A stretch of DNA of 41,128 bases. Source: Bacillota bacterium (GTDB lineage: Bacteria; Bacillota; Clostridia; Oscillospirales; Ethanoligenentaceae). Made by a program: the position numbers and the translations under genes. The notes below the pieces were generated by a model. The model ran no database searches, was not told where the DNA came from, and saw nothing but the letters and a program-made list of their open reading frames with translations. Shown piece after piece: positions 1-6,384 of this stretch (within the stretch, counting starts at the first letter, position 1; every line of letters starts with the position of its first letter). The stretch lies in NCBI GenBank assembly GCA_023391835.1, contig JAEWAE010000073.1, forward strand, positions 1 to 41,128, given 5' to 3'.

Positions 1-23
1 ATCGGGAGCCCCTCCTATTTGCC

Positions 24-73
24 AAACGGGCGGCTGAAAAATGAGTGATAATTAATTTTGCAGCCGCCCGTTT
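24..73. terminator. Hairpin terminator beyond prfB
   Basis: A perfect 13-bp stem (24-36 with 61-73) is followed by an A/G mismatch and five more A-T pairs, leaving a 12-base loop. The plus strand runs into a T5 tract at 71-75. The minus strand, on which prfB ends 55 bases away, leaves only T3. It may serve prfB, a plus-strand gene left of the window, or both. Confidence 0.65.
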
Positions 74-127
74 TTGACCGATGGCACCGGCATGACCCGG
101 CGCCGGGCGATTTATTTTGCAGGCAGA

Positions 128-1255
128 TTATTTTGCAAGCTTGCCGAGACTCTCGGCCTTGAGATAGGCGTTGATGAAACCGTCGATGTCGCCGTCCATC
201 ACGGCGTTGATGTTGCCGGTCTCGAAGCCCGTGCGGTGATCCTTCACCAGCGTGTAGGGCATGAACACATAGGAACGGATCTGGGAGCCCCAGGCGATTT
301 CCTTTTGCTCGCCCTTGATATCCTCGACTTTTTCCAGATGCTCCTTCTCTTTGATCTGCAGGAGCTTGGATTTGAGCATTTTCATGGCCATATCCCGATT
401 CTGGAACTGGCTGCGCTCGTTCTGGCAGTTGACCACGATGCCCGTGGGGATGTGGATCAGGCGTACGGCGGAGGAAGTCTTGTTGATGTGCTGGCCGCCG
501 GCGCCGCTGCTGCGGTACACTTCCATCTTGATATCCTCGGGGCGGATTTTCACCTCGATGGTGTCGTCGATTTCAGGCATGACTTCCAAGGAGGCAAACG
601 ACGTGTGCCGACGGCCACTGGCGTCGAAAGGCGAGATGCGTACCAGCCGGTGCACGCCATATTCCGAGCGCATATAGCCGTATGCGTTGAGGCCTTCGAG
701 CAAAATGGAGGCGCTTTTGATGCCGGCCTCCTCGCCCTCGAGATAGTCGAGGACGGAAATTTTGAAGTTGTGCCGCTCCGCCCAGCGGGTATACATGCGG
801 TAAAGCATCTCGGCCCAATCCTGTGCTTCGGTGCCGCCGGCCCCCGCGTGGAATGTGAGAATGGCGTTTTTGGCGTCATACTCGCCCGTCAGCAGCGTGG
901 CAAGTTTCATACTGTCCAGCCGGGAACGGACGCTTTCGGCCGACGCGGTGACTTCGGGCAGGACGGACTCGTCGTCCTCCTCGTCGGCAATCTCGATGAG
1001 ACCGAGGGTATCCTCAAAATCCGCGCGGAGTTTTTCGTATCCTTCGATTTTATCTTTCAACTGGCCGGTTTTCTGCAATATTTCGCGGGAACGCTCCACA
1101 TCATCCCAAAAGCCGGGCTGAGCCGCCTGCTGCTCCATCTCCGCCACCTCGTTGCGCACCCGGTCGAGCCCCAGCGCCTCGCCGAGCTCCTCAATCTGCG
1201 GGCGCAGATTGTCGAGTGATAGCTTTAACTCTTCAAACTGAAGCAACACAACCAT
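128..1255 (-). CDS. prfB: Peptide chain release factor 2
   Basis: RF2 recognises UGA and UAA stop codons in the ribosomal A site and triggers release of the peptide. The protein has 375 residues. The anticodon-like SPF tripeptide is at about 208-210 and the catalytic GGQ at about 253-255, followed by INKTSSAVR. In many bacteria prfB needs a programmed +1 frameshift at an in-frame UGA near codon 25. Here the equivalent place (Gly-Leu-Asp, residues 29-31) reads CTC GAC in one frame, so no frameshift is required. The ATG at 1255 has a poorly spaced Shine-Dalgarno. A TTG three codons later (1244-1246) lies better behind AGGA and may be the true start. It is transcribed alone from a strong promoter, divergent from galU. 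Confidence 0.96.
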   Translation of the reverse strand: MVVLLQFEELKLSLDNLRPQIEELGEALGLDRVRNEVAEMEQQAAQPGFWDDVERSREILQKTGQLKDKIEGYEKLRADFEDTLGLIEIADEEDDESVLPEVTASAESVRSRLDSMKLATLLTGEYDAKNAILTFHAGAGGTEAQDWAEMLYRMYTRWAERHNFKISVLDYLEGEEAGIKSASILLEGLNAYGYMRSEYGVHRLVRISPFDASGRRHTSFASLEVMPEIDDTIEVKIRPEDIKMEVYRSSGAGGQHINKTSSAVRLIHIPTGIVVNCQNERSQFQNRDMAMKMLKSKLLQIKEKEHLEKVEDIKGEQKEIAWGSQIRSYVFMPYTLVKDHRTGFETGNINAVMDGDIDGFINAYLKAESLGKLAK

Positions 1256-1318
1256 CCTATCTGTCCGTCATTGAGCCGCCAAAATTCTGCGGCGGCCCGC
1301 ACAAAGCGAATCAAATCT

Positions 1319-1347
1319 ATTATATATTTTTTCCCGCAGGTTGTAAA
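1319..1347 (-). promoter_or_regulatory. prfB promoter
   Basis: On the minus strand a TTTACA box (1342-1347) lies 17 bases from a perfect TATAAT (1319-1324). Start of transcription would be near 1312, giving a leader of about 57 bases for prfB. Confidence 0.8.
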
Positions 1348-1404
1348 GACGGCGGATATGCAGTCCCGCAGGCTTTATTTACTCGATAAAATAACTTTTC
1401 GGCG

Positions 1405-1433
1405 TTTACTTTAGGCGGCGCCGGTGTTAAAAT
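1405..1433 (+). promoter_or_regulatory. galU promoter
   Basis: TTTACT (1405-1410), a 17-base spacer and TAAAAT (1428-1433) lie 75 bases before the galU start. It is back to back with the prfB promoter about 60 bases away. Confidence 0.65.
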
Positions 1434-1507
1434 TATGACGGTTTTTGCCAGAATCGGACAAGCGTCCGATATCTTATTTCCGCCGTGCAGGTGGACAGGA
1501 GGTCCCC

Positions 1508-2380
1508 ATGAAAGTCAGAAAAGCAATCATCCCGGCCGCAGGGCTGGGCACCCGGGTGCTCCCGGCTTCCAAAGCAATCCCGAAGGAAATGCTGCCCCTG
1601 GTGGACAAGCCTGCCATTCAGTATATCGTGGAAGAAGCCGTCGCCGCCGGCATCGAAGACATCCTGATCATTACCAACCGGAATAAGACCGTGATGGAGG
1701 ACCATTTTGACCGCAGCCCGGAGCTGGAACAGAAACTGGCTGCCAGCGGCAAAAAGGACAAACTCGAAGAAGTCATCCGGGTGGCGAAGCTTGCGAATAT
1801 CTGCTATATGCGCCAGAAAGAGACCAAGGGTCTGGGCCACGCCGTGCTGTGCGCCCGCTCCTTCGTGGGCAACGAGCCTTTCGCCGTGCTGTACGGCGAC
1901 GACGTCATCATCAGCCCCGACCCTGTCGTGGGCCAGCTCTGCCGGGCGTATGACGAATACGGCCTGGGCGTGGTGGGCGTCAAGCAGGTACCCGAGAAGG
2001 ATATCGCCAAATATTCTTCCCTGGCCGTCACGCCGCTGAAAGAGCGGACCTTCCGCGTCACCGACATGGTGGAAAAGCCCCAGACGCCCGCGGAGGTGCT
2101 GTCGCTCTATTCCATACTGGGGCGCTGTGTACTGCCGCCCGAAATATTCGACATCCTCGCGCACACAGCTCCCGGTGCAGGCGGCGAAATCCAGCTCACC
2201 GACGCCATGCGGGAGCTGACCCACAAGCAGTCGATGATCGCGGTGGATTACGTCGGCACCCGTTATGACATGGGCAGCAAGCTCGGCATCATGAAAGCCG
2301 CGGTGGAAACCGCACTGGAGCACCCCGAGATCGGCCGGGATTTCCGCGCCTATCTCAAGAAGCTGGCCGCCACCCTCTGA
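1508..2380 (+). CDS. galU: UTP--glucose-1-phosphate uridylyltransferase
   Basis: GalU makes UDP-glucose from UTP and glucose-1-phosphate in the cytoplasm, the sugar donor for glycolipids, polysaccharides and wall glycosylation. The 290-residue protein begins MKVRKAIIPAAGLGTRVLPA. It carries the nucleotide-binding GLGTR loop followed by PKEMLPLVDKPAIQYIVEEA, typical of the bacterial GalU family, and has the family's usual length. The ATG at 1508 follows AGGAGGT at an ideal distance; the open frame extends 21 codons further upstream but without a ribosome binding site. It is monocistronic, with its own promoter and a hairpin terminator directly after the stop. No other sugar nucleotide gene lies nearby. 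Confidence 0.96.
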   Translation: MKVRKAIIPAAGLGTRVLPASKAIPKEMLPLVDKPAIQYIVEEAVAAGIEDILIITNRNKTVMEDHFDRSPELEQKLAASGKKDKLEEVIRVAKLANICYMRQKETKGLGHAVLCARSFVGNEPFAVLYGDDVIISPDPVVGQLCRAYDEYGLGVVGVKQVPEKDIAKYSSLAVTPLKERTFRVTDMVEKPQTPAEVLSLYSILGRCVLPPEIFDILAHTAPGAGGEIQLTDAMRELTHKQSMIAVDYVGTRYDMGSKLGIMKAAVETALEHPEIGRDFRAYLKKLAATL

Positions 2381-2394
2381 AAGCGCTTTTTCCG

Positions 2395-2425
2395 GCCGGC
2401 GGGCTTGACTGCCCGCCGGCTTTGT
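2395..2425 (+). terminator. galU terminator
   Basis: A perfect 10-bp GC stem (2395-2404 with 2411-2420) closes a 6-base loop and is followed by TTTGTGTT. The loop, TTGACT, is at the same time the -35 box of the next promoter. Confidence 0.8.
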
Positions 2426-2433
2426 GTTATTCT
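2405..2433 (+). promoter_or_regulatory. rpsF-ssb-rpsR promoter inside the galU terminator
   Basis: TTGACT (2405-2410) is the terminator loop. After exactly 17 bases, which include the whole 3' arm of the terminator, comes TATTCT (2428-2433). This is the best promoter match before rpsF, but the -10 box matches consensus at only four of six positions. Confidence 0.55.
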
Positions 2434-2486
2434 TAAGGTAAATGTGTTTGGTTCTTTCTTTACAACAAAGGAACATCCAGCCATTC

Positions 2487-2535
2487 TGCCGGGCGCGGCC
2501 GAGGCCCCCCGGCAATCCTTACCGCCCTCGGGCGG
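2487..2535 (+). promoter_or_regulatory. Structured rpsF leader (possible S6:S18 site)
   Basis: Two hairpins stand between the promoter and the rpsF ribosome binding site. The first pairs 2487-2493 with 2508-2514 and holds an internal CCGAGG segment. The second is a 6-bp stem around 2522-2537 with a CTCG loop. S6 and S18 repress their own operon through a leader hairpin in many bacteria, and the position fits, but I could not match the full consensus. Confidence 0.4.
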
Positions 2536-2562
2536 TCATTTGTCCAAAAGGAGGTGCTCTGA

Positions 2563-2859
2563 ATGGCAGCTATTACGGCAAAGTATGAGCTGGTCATCAT
2601 TCTCAAGACCAATCTCGGTGAAGAAGCCACTGCGGCGCTCGTTGAAAAATTCAAAGAGCTTATCGCGGCCAACGGAACGGTGGATGGCGTCGACGAGTGG
2701 GGCAAGCGCAGGCTCGCTTACCCGATCAACGACGAAACCGAAGGATACTATGTGCAGTTCAACTTCACATGTGTCAATTCCTTCCCGACGGAATTGGACC
2801 GTCAGCTCAAAAACAACGATTCTGTGATCCGGTCGCTGATTGTCCGGCCGGGCAAGTAA
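2563..2859 (+). CDS. rpsF: 30S ribosomal protein S6
   Basis: S6 binds S18 and the central domain of 16S rRNA in the platform of the small subunit. The 98-residue protein is full length: YELVIILKTNL opens the fold, and the central EWGKRRLAYPI with a downstream GYYV pattern is the family signature. The ATG follows AAGGAGGTG. It is first in the rpsF-ssb-rpsR operon, the conserved Firmicutes order that couples S6 and S18 with the single-strand DNA binding protein. The gap to ssb is 15 bases. Confidence 0.97.
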   Translation: MAAITAKYELVIILKTNLGEEATAALVEKFKELIAANGTVDGVDEWGKRRLAYPINDETEGYYVQFNFTCVNSFPTELDRQLKNNDSVIRSLIVRPGK

Positions 2860-2874
2860 GCGGAGGGACTGCAA

Positions 2875-3339
2875 ATGCTCAATGTGGTGGCTTTAAACGG
2901 CCGTCTGACGGCCGACCCGGAGCTTCGTCATACCAATTCCGACATTGCCGTCACATCGTTCACACTGGCGGTCGACCGCAGCTATGTGCGCGGCGGCTCG
3001 GAACGGCAGACCGATTTCATCGACATCGTCTGCTGGCGAAGCACGGCGGAGTTTGCTTCCAAGTACTTTCACAAGGGCCAGCTGGTGGCGGTGGAAGGGT
3101 CTCTGCAGACCCGCAGTTATACCGACAACCAGGGCAACAAGCGCAAGGCTTTTGAAGTGGTGGCAAACAACGTACATTTTGCCGAATCCAAGCGGGACTC
3201 GCAGAATGCCGGCGTGAATACCGAATTTGCTTCTCAGCCGGCCTCCGGCACGAATCAGAAGCCGTCGGAGGACAGGCCATCGGGCGGCAACAACGGTGAC
3301 TTTGTCGAAATCGCGGGCGATGACGACCTGCCGTTCTAA
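2875..3339 (+). CDS. ssb: Single-stranded DNA-binding protein
   Basis: SSB coats single-stranded DNA in replication, repair and recombination and recruits partner proteins through its C-terminal tip. The 154-residue protein starts MLNVVALNGRLTADPE. It has an OB fold to about residue 108, with RQTDFIDIVCW and YFHKGQLVAVEGSLQTR as family landmarks. A low-complexity Gly/Ser/Asn linker follows, ending in the acidic DDDLPF tip. It lies between rpsF and rpsR, the usual operon place. An upstream GGAGG sets the start. Confidence 0.96.
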   Translation: MLNVVALNGRLTADPELRHTNSDIAVTSFTLAVDRSYVRGGSERQTDFIDIVCWRSTAEFASKYFHKGQLVAVEGSLQTRSYTDNQGNKRKAFEVVANNVHFAESKRDSQNAGVNTEFASQPASGTNQKPSEDRPSGGNNGDFVEIAGDDDLPF

Positions 3340-3383
3340 TACGGCGGCTCAACCCGAAATCTTTGCAACAAGGAGGGTGTTCC

Positions 3384-3653
3384 ATGTACAATCGTGATAA
3401 TGATCGCGGTGACAGACCCGAGCGTGGCGACCGGCGCGGCCGGAAAGGGCGGCGCAAGGTTTGTTCTTTCTGCGTGGATAAGGTCGATTCCATCGACTAT
3501 AAGGATATTGCGAAACTGCGGCGGTATCTTTCCGAGCGGGCCAAGATCCTGCCTCGGCGGGTGACCGGCACTTGTGCGCATCATCAGCGGGAGCTGACCA
3601 TTGCCATCAAGCGTGCCCGGCACCTGGCGCTGCTGCCCTATGTCAGCGACTGA
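3384..3653 (+). CDS. rpsR: 30S ribosomal protein S18
   Basis: S18 pairs with S6 on the platform of the 30S subunit. The 89-residue protein has an arginine-rich N-terminus, then KVCSFCVDKVDSIDYKDI and the conserved RRYLSERAKILPRRVTGTCAHHQRELTIAIKRAR core. Cysteines in CSFC and TCAHH resemble the zinc-ribbon (C+) form of S18. The ATG at 3384 sits behind AAGGAGGGTG; the open frame extends seven codons upstream without support. It is last in its operon and is followed at once by a strong terminator. Confidence 0.96.
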   Translation: MYNRDNDRGDRPERGDRRGRKGRRKVCSFCVDKVDSIDYKDIAKLRRYLSERAKILPRRVTGTCAHHQRELTIAIKRARHLALLPYVSD

Positions 3654-3673
3654 CGACGGCGCTGCCGTCACCG

Positions 3674-3706
3674 AAAGCTCCCCGGCGAAAGGCCGGGGAG
3701 CTTTTT
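3674..3706. terminator. Terminator between rpsR and the convergent secreted-protein gene
   Basis: A perfect 13-bp stem (3674-3686 with 3692-3704) with a GAAAG loop is followed by T5 on the plus strand, ending rpsR. On the minus strand it leaves T3, so it may also serve the convergent gene that stops at 3722. Confidence 0.85.
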
Positions 3707-3721
3707 GCTGTCGAAAGCGTG

Positions 3722-4219
3722 TCAATGGCGCTGCGGGCGATAGCCCGGGCGGCCGAGCACAACGGTTTCGCTGCCGTCGATGGCGGCGACCCGCTTTTGC
3801 AGATCGGCGTACATTTTGGCGCTGTCGTCGGCAGTGATTTTGCCGCCGGCCGCCAGTTTATCGAGCATTTGCTTATGCTGCGAAAGAAATTCCTGTTTAA
3901 GGGCGTCCAGCTTGCCCAGCTTGCGTGCAATCTGCCACGCCGTCTGCTGAGGGTATTTTCCCTCCAGTGCCTTGGCATCCGTGCCGGTCAGCCCGGCCAG
4001 AATCTTCATGGCCCCGGACTCACCGCCGTGCCGATGCCCCGGATGAGACTGCCCATCCTTTGCCGGGGAGGACGTGGCTGATGAGGAAGCCGCAGAAGCG
4101 GCCGCCGCCGAAACAGAGGTTGCCGCGGCGGAAACAGCCGTCGCGGGCATCGACAGGACACCCACGGCGGTGGCGACGGTCAGAGCCGCTGCGGGGATGA
4201 CCCGTTTGGATATATTCAT
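3722..4219 (-). CDS. Small secreted helical protein, function unknown
   Basis: The 165-residue protein starts MNISKRVIPAAALTV. A hydrophobic Ala-rich stretch to about residue 30 looks like a signal peptide or anchor. It is followed by a Ser/Ala/Thr linker (30-55) and a His-rich HPGHRHGG patch (about 59-66). The C-terminal half is charged and helical: a GLTGTDAKALEGKYPQQTAW-type motif, then LDALKQEFLSQHKQML. This resembles the short helical repeat of YckD/DUF2680-like secreted proteins, a weak resemblance. The histidine patch could bind metal; that is inference. The start follows AGGAAGG closely. It is monocistronic, convergent with rpsR, with a long hairpin just before the ribosome binding site. 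Confidence 0.8.
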   Translation of the reverse strand: MNISKRVIPAAALTVATAVGVLSMPATAVSAAATSVSAAAASAASSSATSSPAKDGQSHPGHRHGGESGAMKILAGLTGTDAKALEGKYPQQTAWQIARKLGKLDALKQEFLSQHKQMLDKLAAGGKITADDSAKMYADLQKRVAAIDGSETVVLGRPGYRPQRH

Positions 4220-4239
4220 CCTTCCTGCCGTCCTTTCCG

Positions 4240-4280
4240 GACGACGGGCGCCGGCGGTACCGCTGCCGGTGCCCGTCGTC
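4240..4280 (-). repeat. 16-bp hairpin in the leader of the secreted-protein gene
   Basis: GACGACGGGC (4240-4249) pairs perfectly with 4271-4280. After a G-U step, CCGGC pairs with GCCGG, leaving a 9-base loop. It lies 20 bases before the start codon at 4219, with the Shine-Dalgarno just beyond it. There is no T tract on either side, so it is more likely a translation or stability element than a terminator. Confidence 0.6.
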
Positions 4281-4292
4281 TGCCAGATGATT

Positions 4293-4314
4293 TTTCAATG
4301 CAATTTCAATGCAA
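4293..4314. repeat. Tandem 11-bp direct repeat
   Basis: TTTCAATGCAA occurs twice head to tail (4293-4303 and 4304-4314). The 11-bp period, one helical turn, is the layout used by OmpR/PhoB-type response regulators. It lies upstream of the secreted-protein gene. No clear promoter was found next to it. Confidence 0.5.
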
Positions 4315-4387
4315 TAATGAAGGCGCCGTGCGCGTCTTCCCTATCAGTATAACCATCCGGCCGATGAATCGGCGGATCGCGACGGCT

Positions 4388-4405
4388 AAAAAGTGTAAAC
4401 TTTTT
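4388..4405. repeat. Short inverted repeat AAAAAGT-GTAA-ACTTTTT
   Basis: A perfect 7-bp inverted repeat with a 4-base centre lies in the gap between the nitroreductase and the secreted-protein gene. It could be an operator or a weak bidirectional terminator; nothing decides between them. Confidence 0.35.
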
Positions 4406-4445
4406 ATGACGGTGTGGGCCGCGCTTTTCGGAGCGGACGCAAAGT

Positions 4446-4507
4446 AAAAAGCCAAAACGCATTCCCGACTGAAAAAGCGATGTCGGCATGCATTTTGGCT
4501 CTTTTTG
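4446..4507. terminator. Bidirectional terminator after the nitroreductase gene
   Basis: AGCCAAAA...TTTTGGCT arms with an inner CCGAC/GTCGG pairing form an interrupted hairpin around 4451-4500. T runs lie on both outer sides: T5 at 4503-4506 on the plus strand, and T5 on the minus strand opposite 4446-4450. On the minus strand it ends the acyl-CoA synthetase/isomerase/nitroreductase unit. Confidence 0.7.
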
Positions 4508-4515
4508 TCTCAAAA

Positions 4516-5370
4516 TCAAATTGAGGGCTCGGTGGCGGTTTCCGGCACCCAGCTTGCCACAAAAGTCAGGTGGGGCGGATTGTAAAGCGTTTCCGGCTTT
4601 GCCAGCGTGAAGCCGCCCGACAGGCCGGCCTCCTGCGCCGTCAGGTCAAAATGACACATGGCGATGCCCAGATCGATGCGGTGCACATCCGCCAGCGGGC
4701 CGTTGGCCGAATAGCCGAAAAAGTGAAAACGCTCCCCTTCCCGTATCACCCGCCAGGGCTGGGCGTTCATGGCCGAAGGCGCCAGGCGGACCATTTCCAG
4801 CGGCTGGGCAAAGGCGCCGGCCCGGCCCTTGCTGAGGGCGTGGGAGGCATCCCCGTCGAAAAACAGTTCAAACCATTCTTTGCGCTTGCCCGAGCCGGGC
4901 AGGCTGCGCATGAGCACATCCCGCAGACGGGGGCGCTCGGCGGGCACGCCCACCGGCATCACCACCGGCAGGCGGCTTTCCGGCTGCAAATCCACGAGCT
5001 TGGCGAAAGCGCCGTGGGTGAAAGTGCCGCCCAACCAACAGGTGCCCAGCCCCAGTGAAACCGCGTAAAGAGCCGCTTTTTCCAACCGGTAACCCAGCTG
5101 CGCCAATGCCGCCGGCTCGCCGCCCGGTATTACGGCCACAATGAAATGGTCGGCGCCCCGTATGACCCCATATGTGCCGATGCGGGAGGTATCGGTCGTT
5201 TCGCCCCGATCCACCAGGCGCAGACGCACCCGGCTTTCCCCCAGACCGTCCACTCCGGCCAAGTATTCCCGCTGCAGACGCACCTGCTCCGGCGTCATCC
5301 CACCCGGCTTAAAACTGCGCACCGAATGGCGGGCGGCAATGAGTTGTGTGACCGGCTCGTTATACTGCAT
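4516..5370 (-). CDS. Nitroreductase family protein
   Basis: The 284-residue protein belongs to the FMN-dependent nitroreductase superfamily. An N-terminal RHSVRSFKPGGMTPEQ motif, the usual phosphate-contacting start, is followed by a GTCWLGGTF segment. A second half contains LAPSAMNAQPWRVI, which is typical of the long, two-part putative nitroreductase type of Clostridia. Such enzymes reduce nitro compounds, quinones or enoates with NAD(P)H; the substrate cannot be told. The ATG at 5370 follows AAGGAAG; an ATG eight codons upstream lacks a binding site. It lies 48 bases behind the TIM-barrel gene on the same strand, probably co-transcribed. Confidence 0.85.
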   Translation of the reverse strand: MQYNEPVTQLIAARHSVRSFKPGGMTPEQVRLQREYLAGVDGLGESRVRLRLVDRGETTDTSRIGTYGVIRGADHFIVAVIPGGEPAALAQLGYRLEKAALYAVSLGLGTCWLGGTFTHGAFAKLVDLQPESRLPVVMPVGVPAERPRLRDVLMRSLPGSGKRKEWFELFFDGDASHALSKGRAGAFAQPLEMVRLAPSAMNAQPWRVIREGERFHFFGYSANGPLADVHRIDLGIAMCHFDLTAQEAGLSGGFTLAKPETLYNPPHLTFVASWVPETATEPSI

Positions 5371-5418
5371 ACCCACGACTTCCTTCCCATACATTCCCGA
5401 TCGGCTGCCGTCCGGCCT

Positions 5419-6228
5419 TTACCGGTGCAGCAGCCGCTTGACATATTCCGCATACTGATAAAACACAATCCCCGGTTCTTCCAGATCGGGGCACCAGCGT
5501 TTGAGCCATTCGAAGGCGATGAAGCCGTCGTATCCCCTTTCCTGCATCCGGCGGACGGCTTCGGCCACCGGCACGTCGCCGGCGCCCATCATCTGATAGC
5601 TGACCCGGCCTTTTTCCATGACCGAATCTTTGACATGCAGGTAGCGGATCGCATCCCCCAGGCGCATGATCGTTTCCAGCGGCGTCTCGCCGAAAAAGCG
5701 ATAGGGATGATGCACGTCCCACAGTACGCCCCGGTTGTCGCTGGCCACCTGGTCGAGCACCCGGCGCATCGCGCGGGAATCGGCCAGAAGGCCGTTTGTT
5801 TCGAGAAGCGGCGTCACGCCCCGTGCGCGGCCGTATTCGCACAAAGCGGAATAGCGGTATGCGACGGCATCCAGGTCGAGCTCGACATCCGGTGCGGCGT
5901 GCTCCGAACCCATCACGCGGATATAGGGCACGCCCAATTGTGCGGCCAGGTCGATATAGCGCCGCGCCTCCGTCTCGCCGGCTTCGGGCCGGCCGGTGCC
6001 CAGGCACGCGGCGGAAGCGAGCAGGCTGACGGAAAGGCCCGCCTGCCGCAGCCGGAGCATCGTTTCTTCCCGCTGCTCCGGGCGGAACTCACGTACGGCG
6101 GGAGCGTACAGTTCCCGCCCCACACCGCGCACCTCGATGCCGTCCAGCCCCATATCCCGGGCGGCCGCGCATATCTCATCCCAAGTCCAATCCGGGCAGC
6201 CCAGAGTGGAAAACGCCAGTCGGATCAC
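5419..6228 (-). CDS. Sugar phosphate isomerase/epimerase-like TIM-barrel protein
   Basis: The 269-residue protein starts IRLAFSTLGCPDWTWDEI and matches the xylose-isomerase-like TIM-barrel (AP endonuclease 2) superfamily. Likely metal ligands appear in order: Glu in LLETNG, Asp and His in WDVHHP, His in LHVKDS and Glu in FIAFEWLKRW. Members are sugar or inositol epimerases and isomerases with divalent metal; the substrate is unknown. I place the start at the GTG at 6226-6228, the third of three GTGs behind GGAAAGG, because the homologous N-terminus begins there. It lies between the acyl-CoA synthetase and the nitroreductase. A small hairpin and a weak TAAAAT box precede it, so partial independence is possible. 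Confidence 0.85.
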   Translation of the reverse strand: MIRLAFSTLGCPDWTWDEICAAARDMGLDGIEVRGVGRELYAPAVREFRPEQREETMLRLRQAGLSVSLLASAACLGTGRPEAGETEARRYIDLAAQLGVPYIRVMGSEHAAPDVELDLDAVAYRYSALCEYGRARGVTPLLETNGLLADSRAMRRVLDQVASDNRGVLWDVHHPYRFFGETPLETIMRLGDAIRYLHVKDSVMEKGRVSYQMMGAGDVPVAEAVRRMQERGYDGFIAFEWLKRWCPDLEEPGIVFYQYAEYVKRLLHR

Positions 6229-6384
6229 AGCCACCACGCCTTTCCGCCCGTCTTCCCGATGAGCGGAAAGAACAGGACCCCGCGTTCCGCCGCAGCTCCC
6301 ATAAGGAGCTCGCAGTGTTCGCTGGGTCCATTTTACATGAAATCCGGGCAAAAATCCAGACCCGGACGCAAATTTCCGGCGTGG

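Noticed and set aside
4295..4519. 74-codon minus-strand frame between the nitroreductase and secreted-protein genes
   Set aside because: It spans the bidirectional terminator and has no Shine-Dalgarno or known motif.
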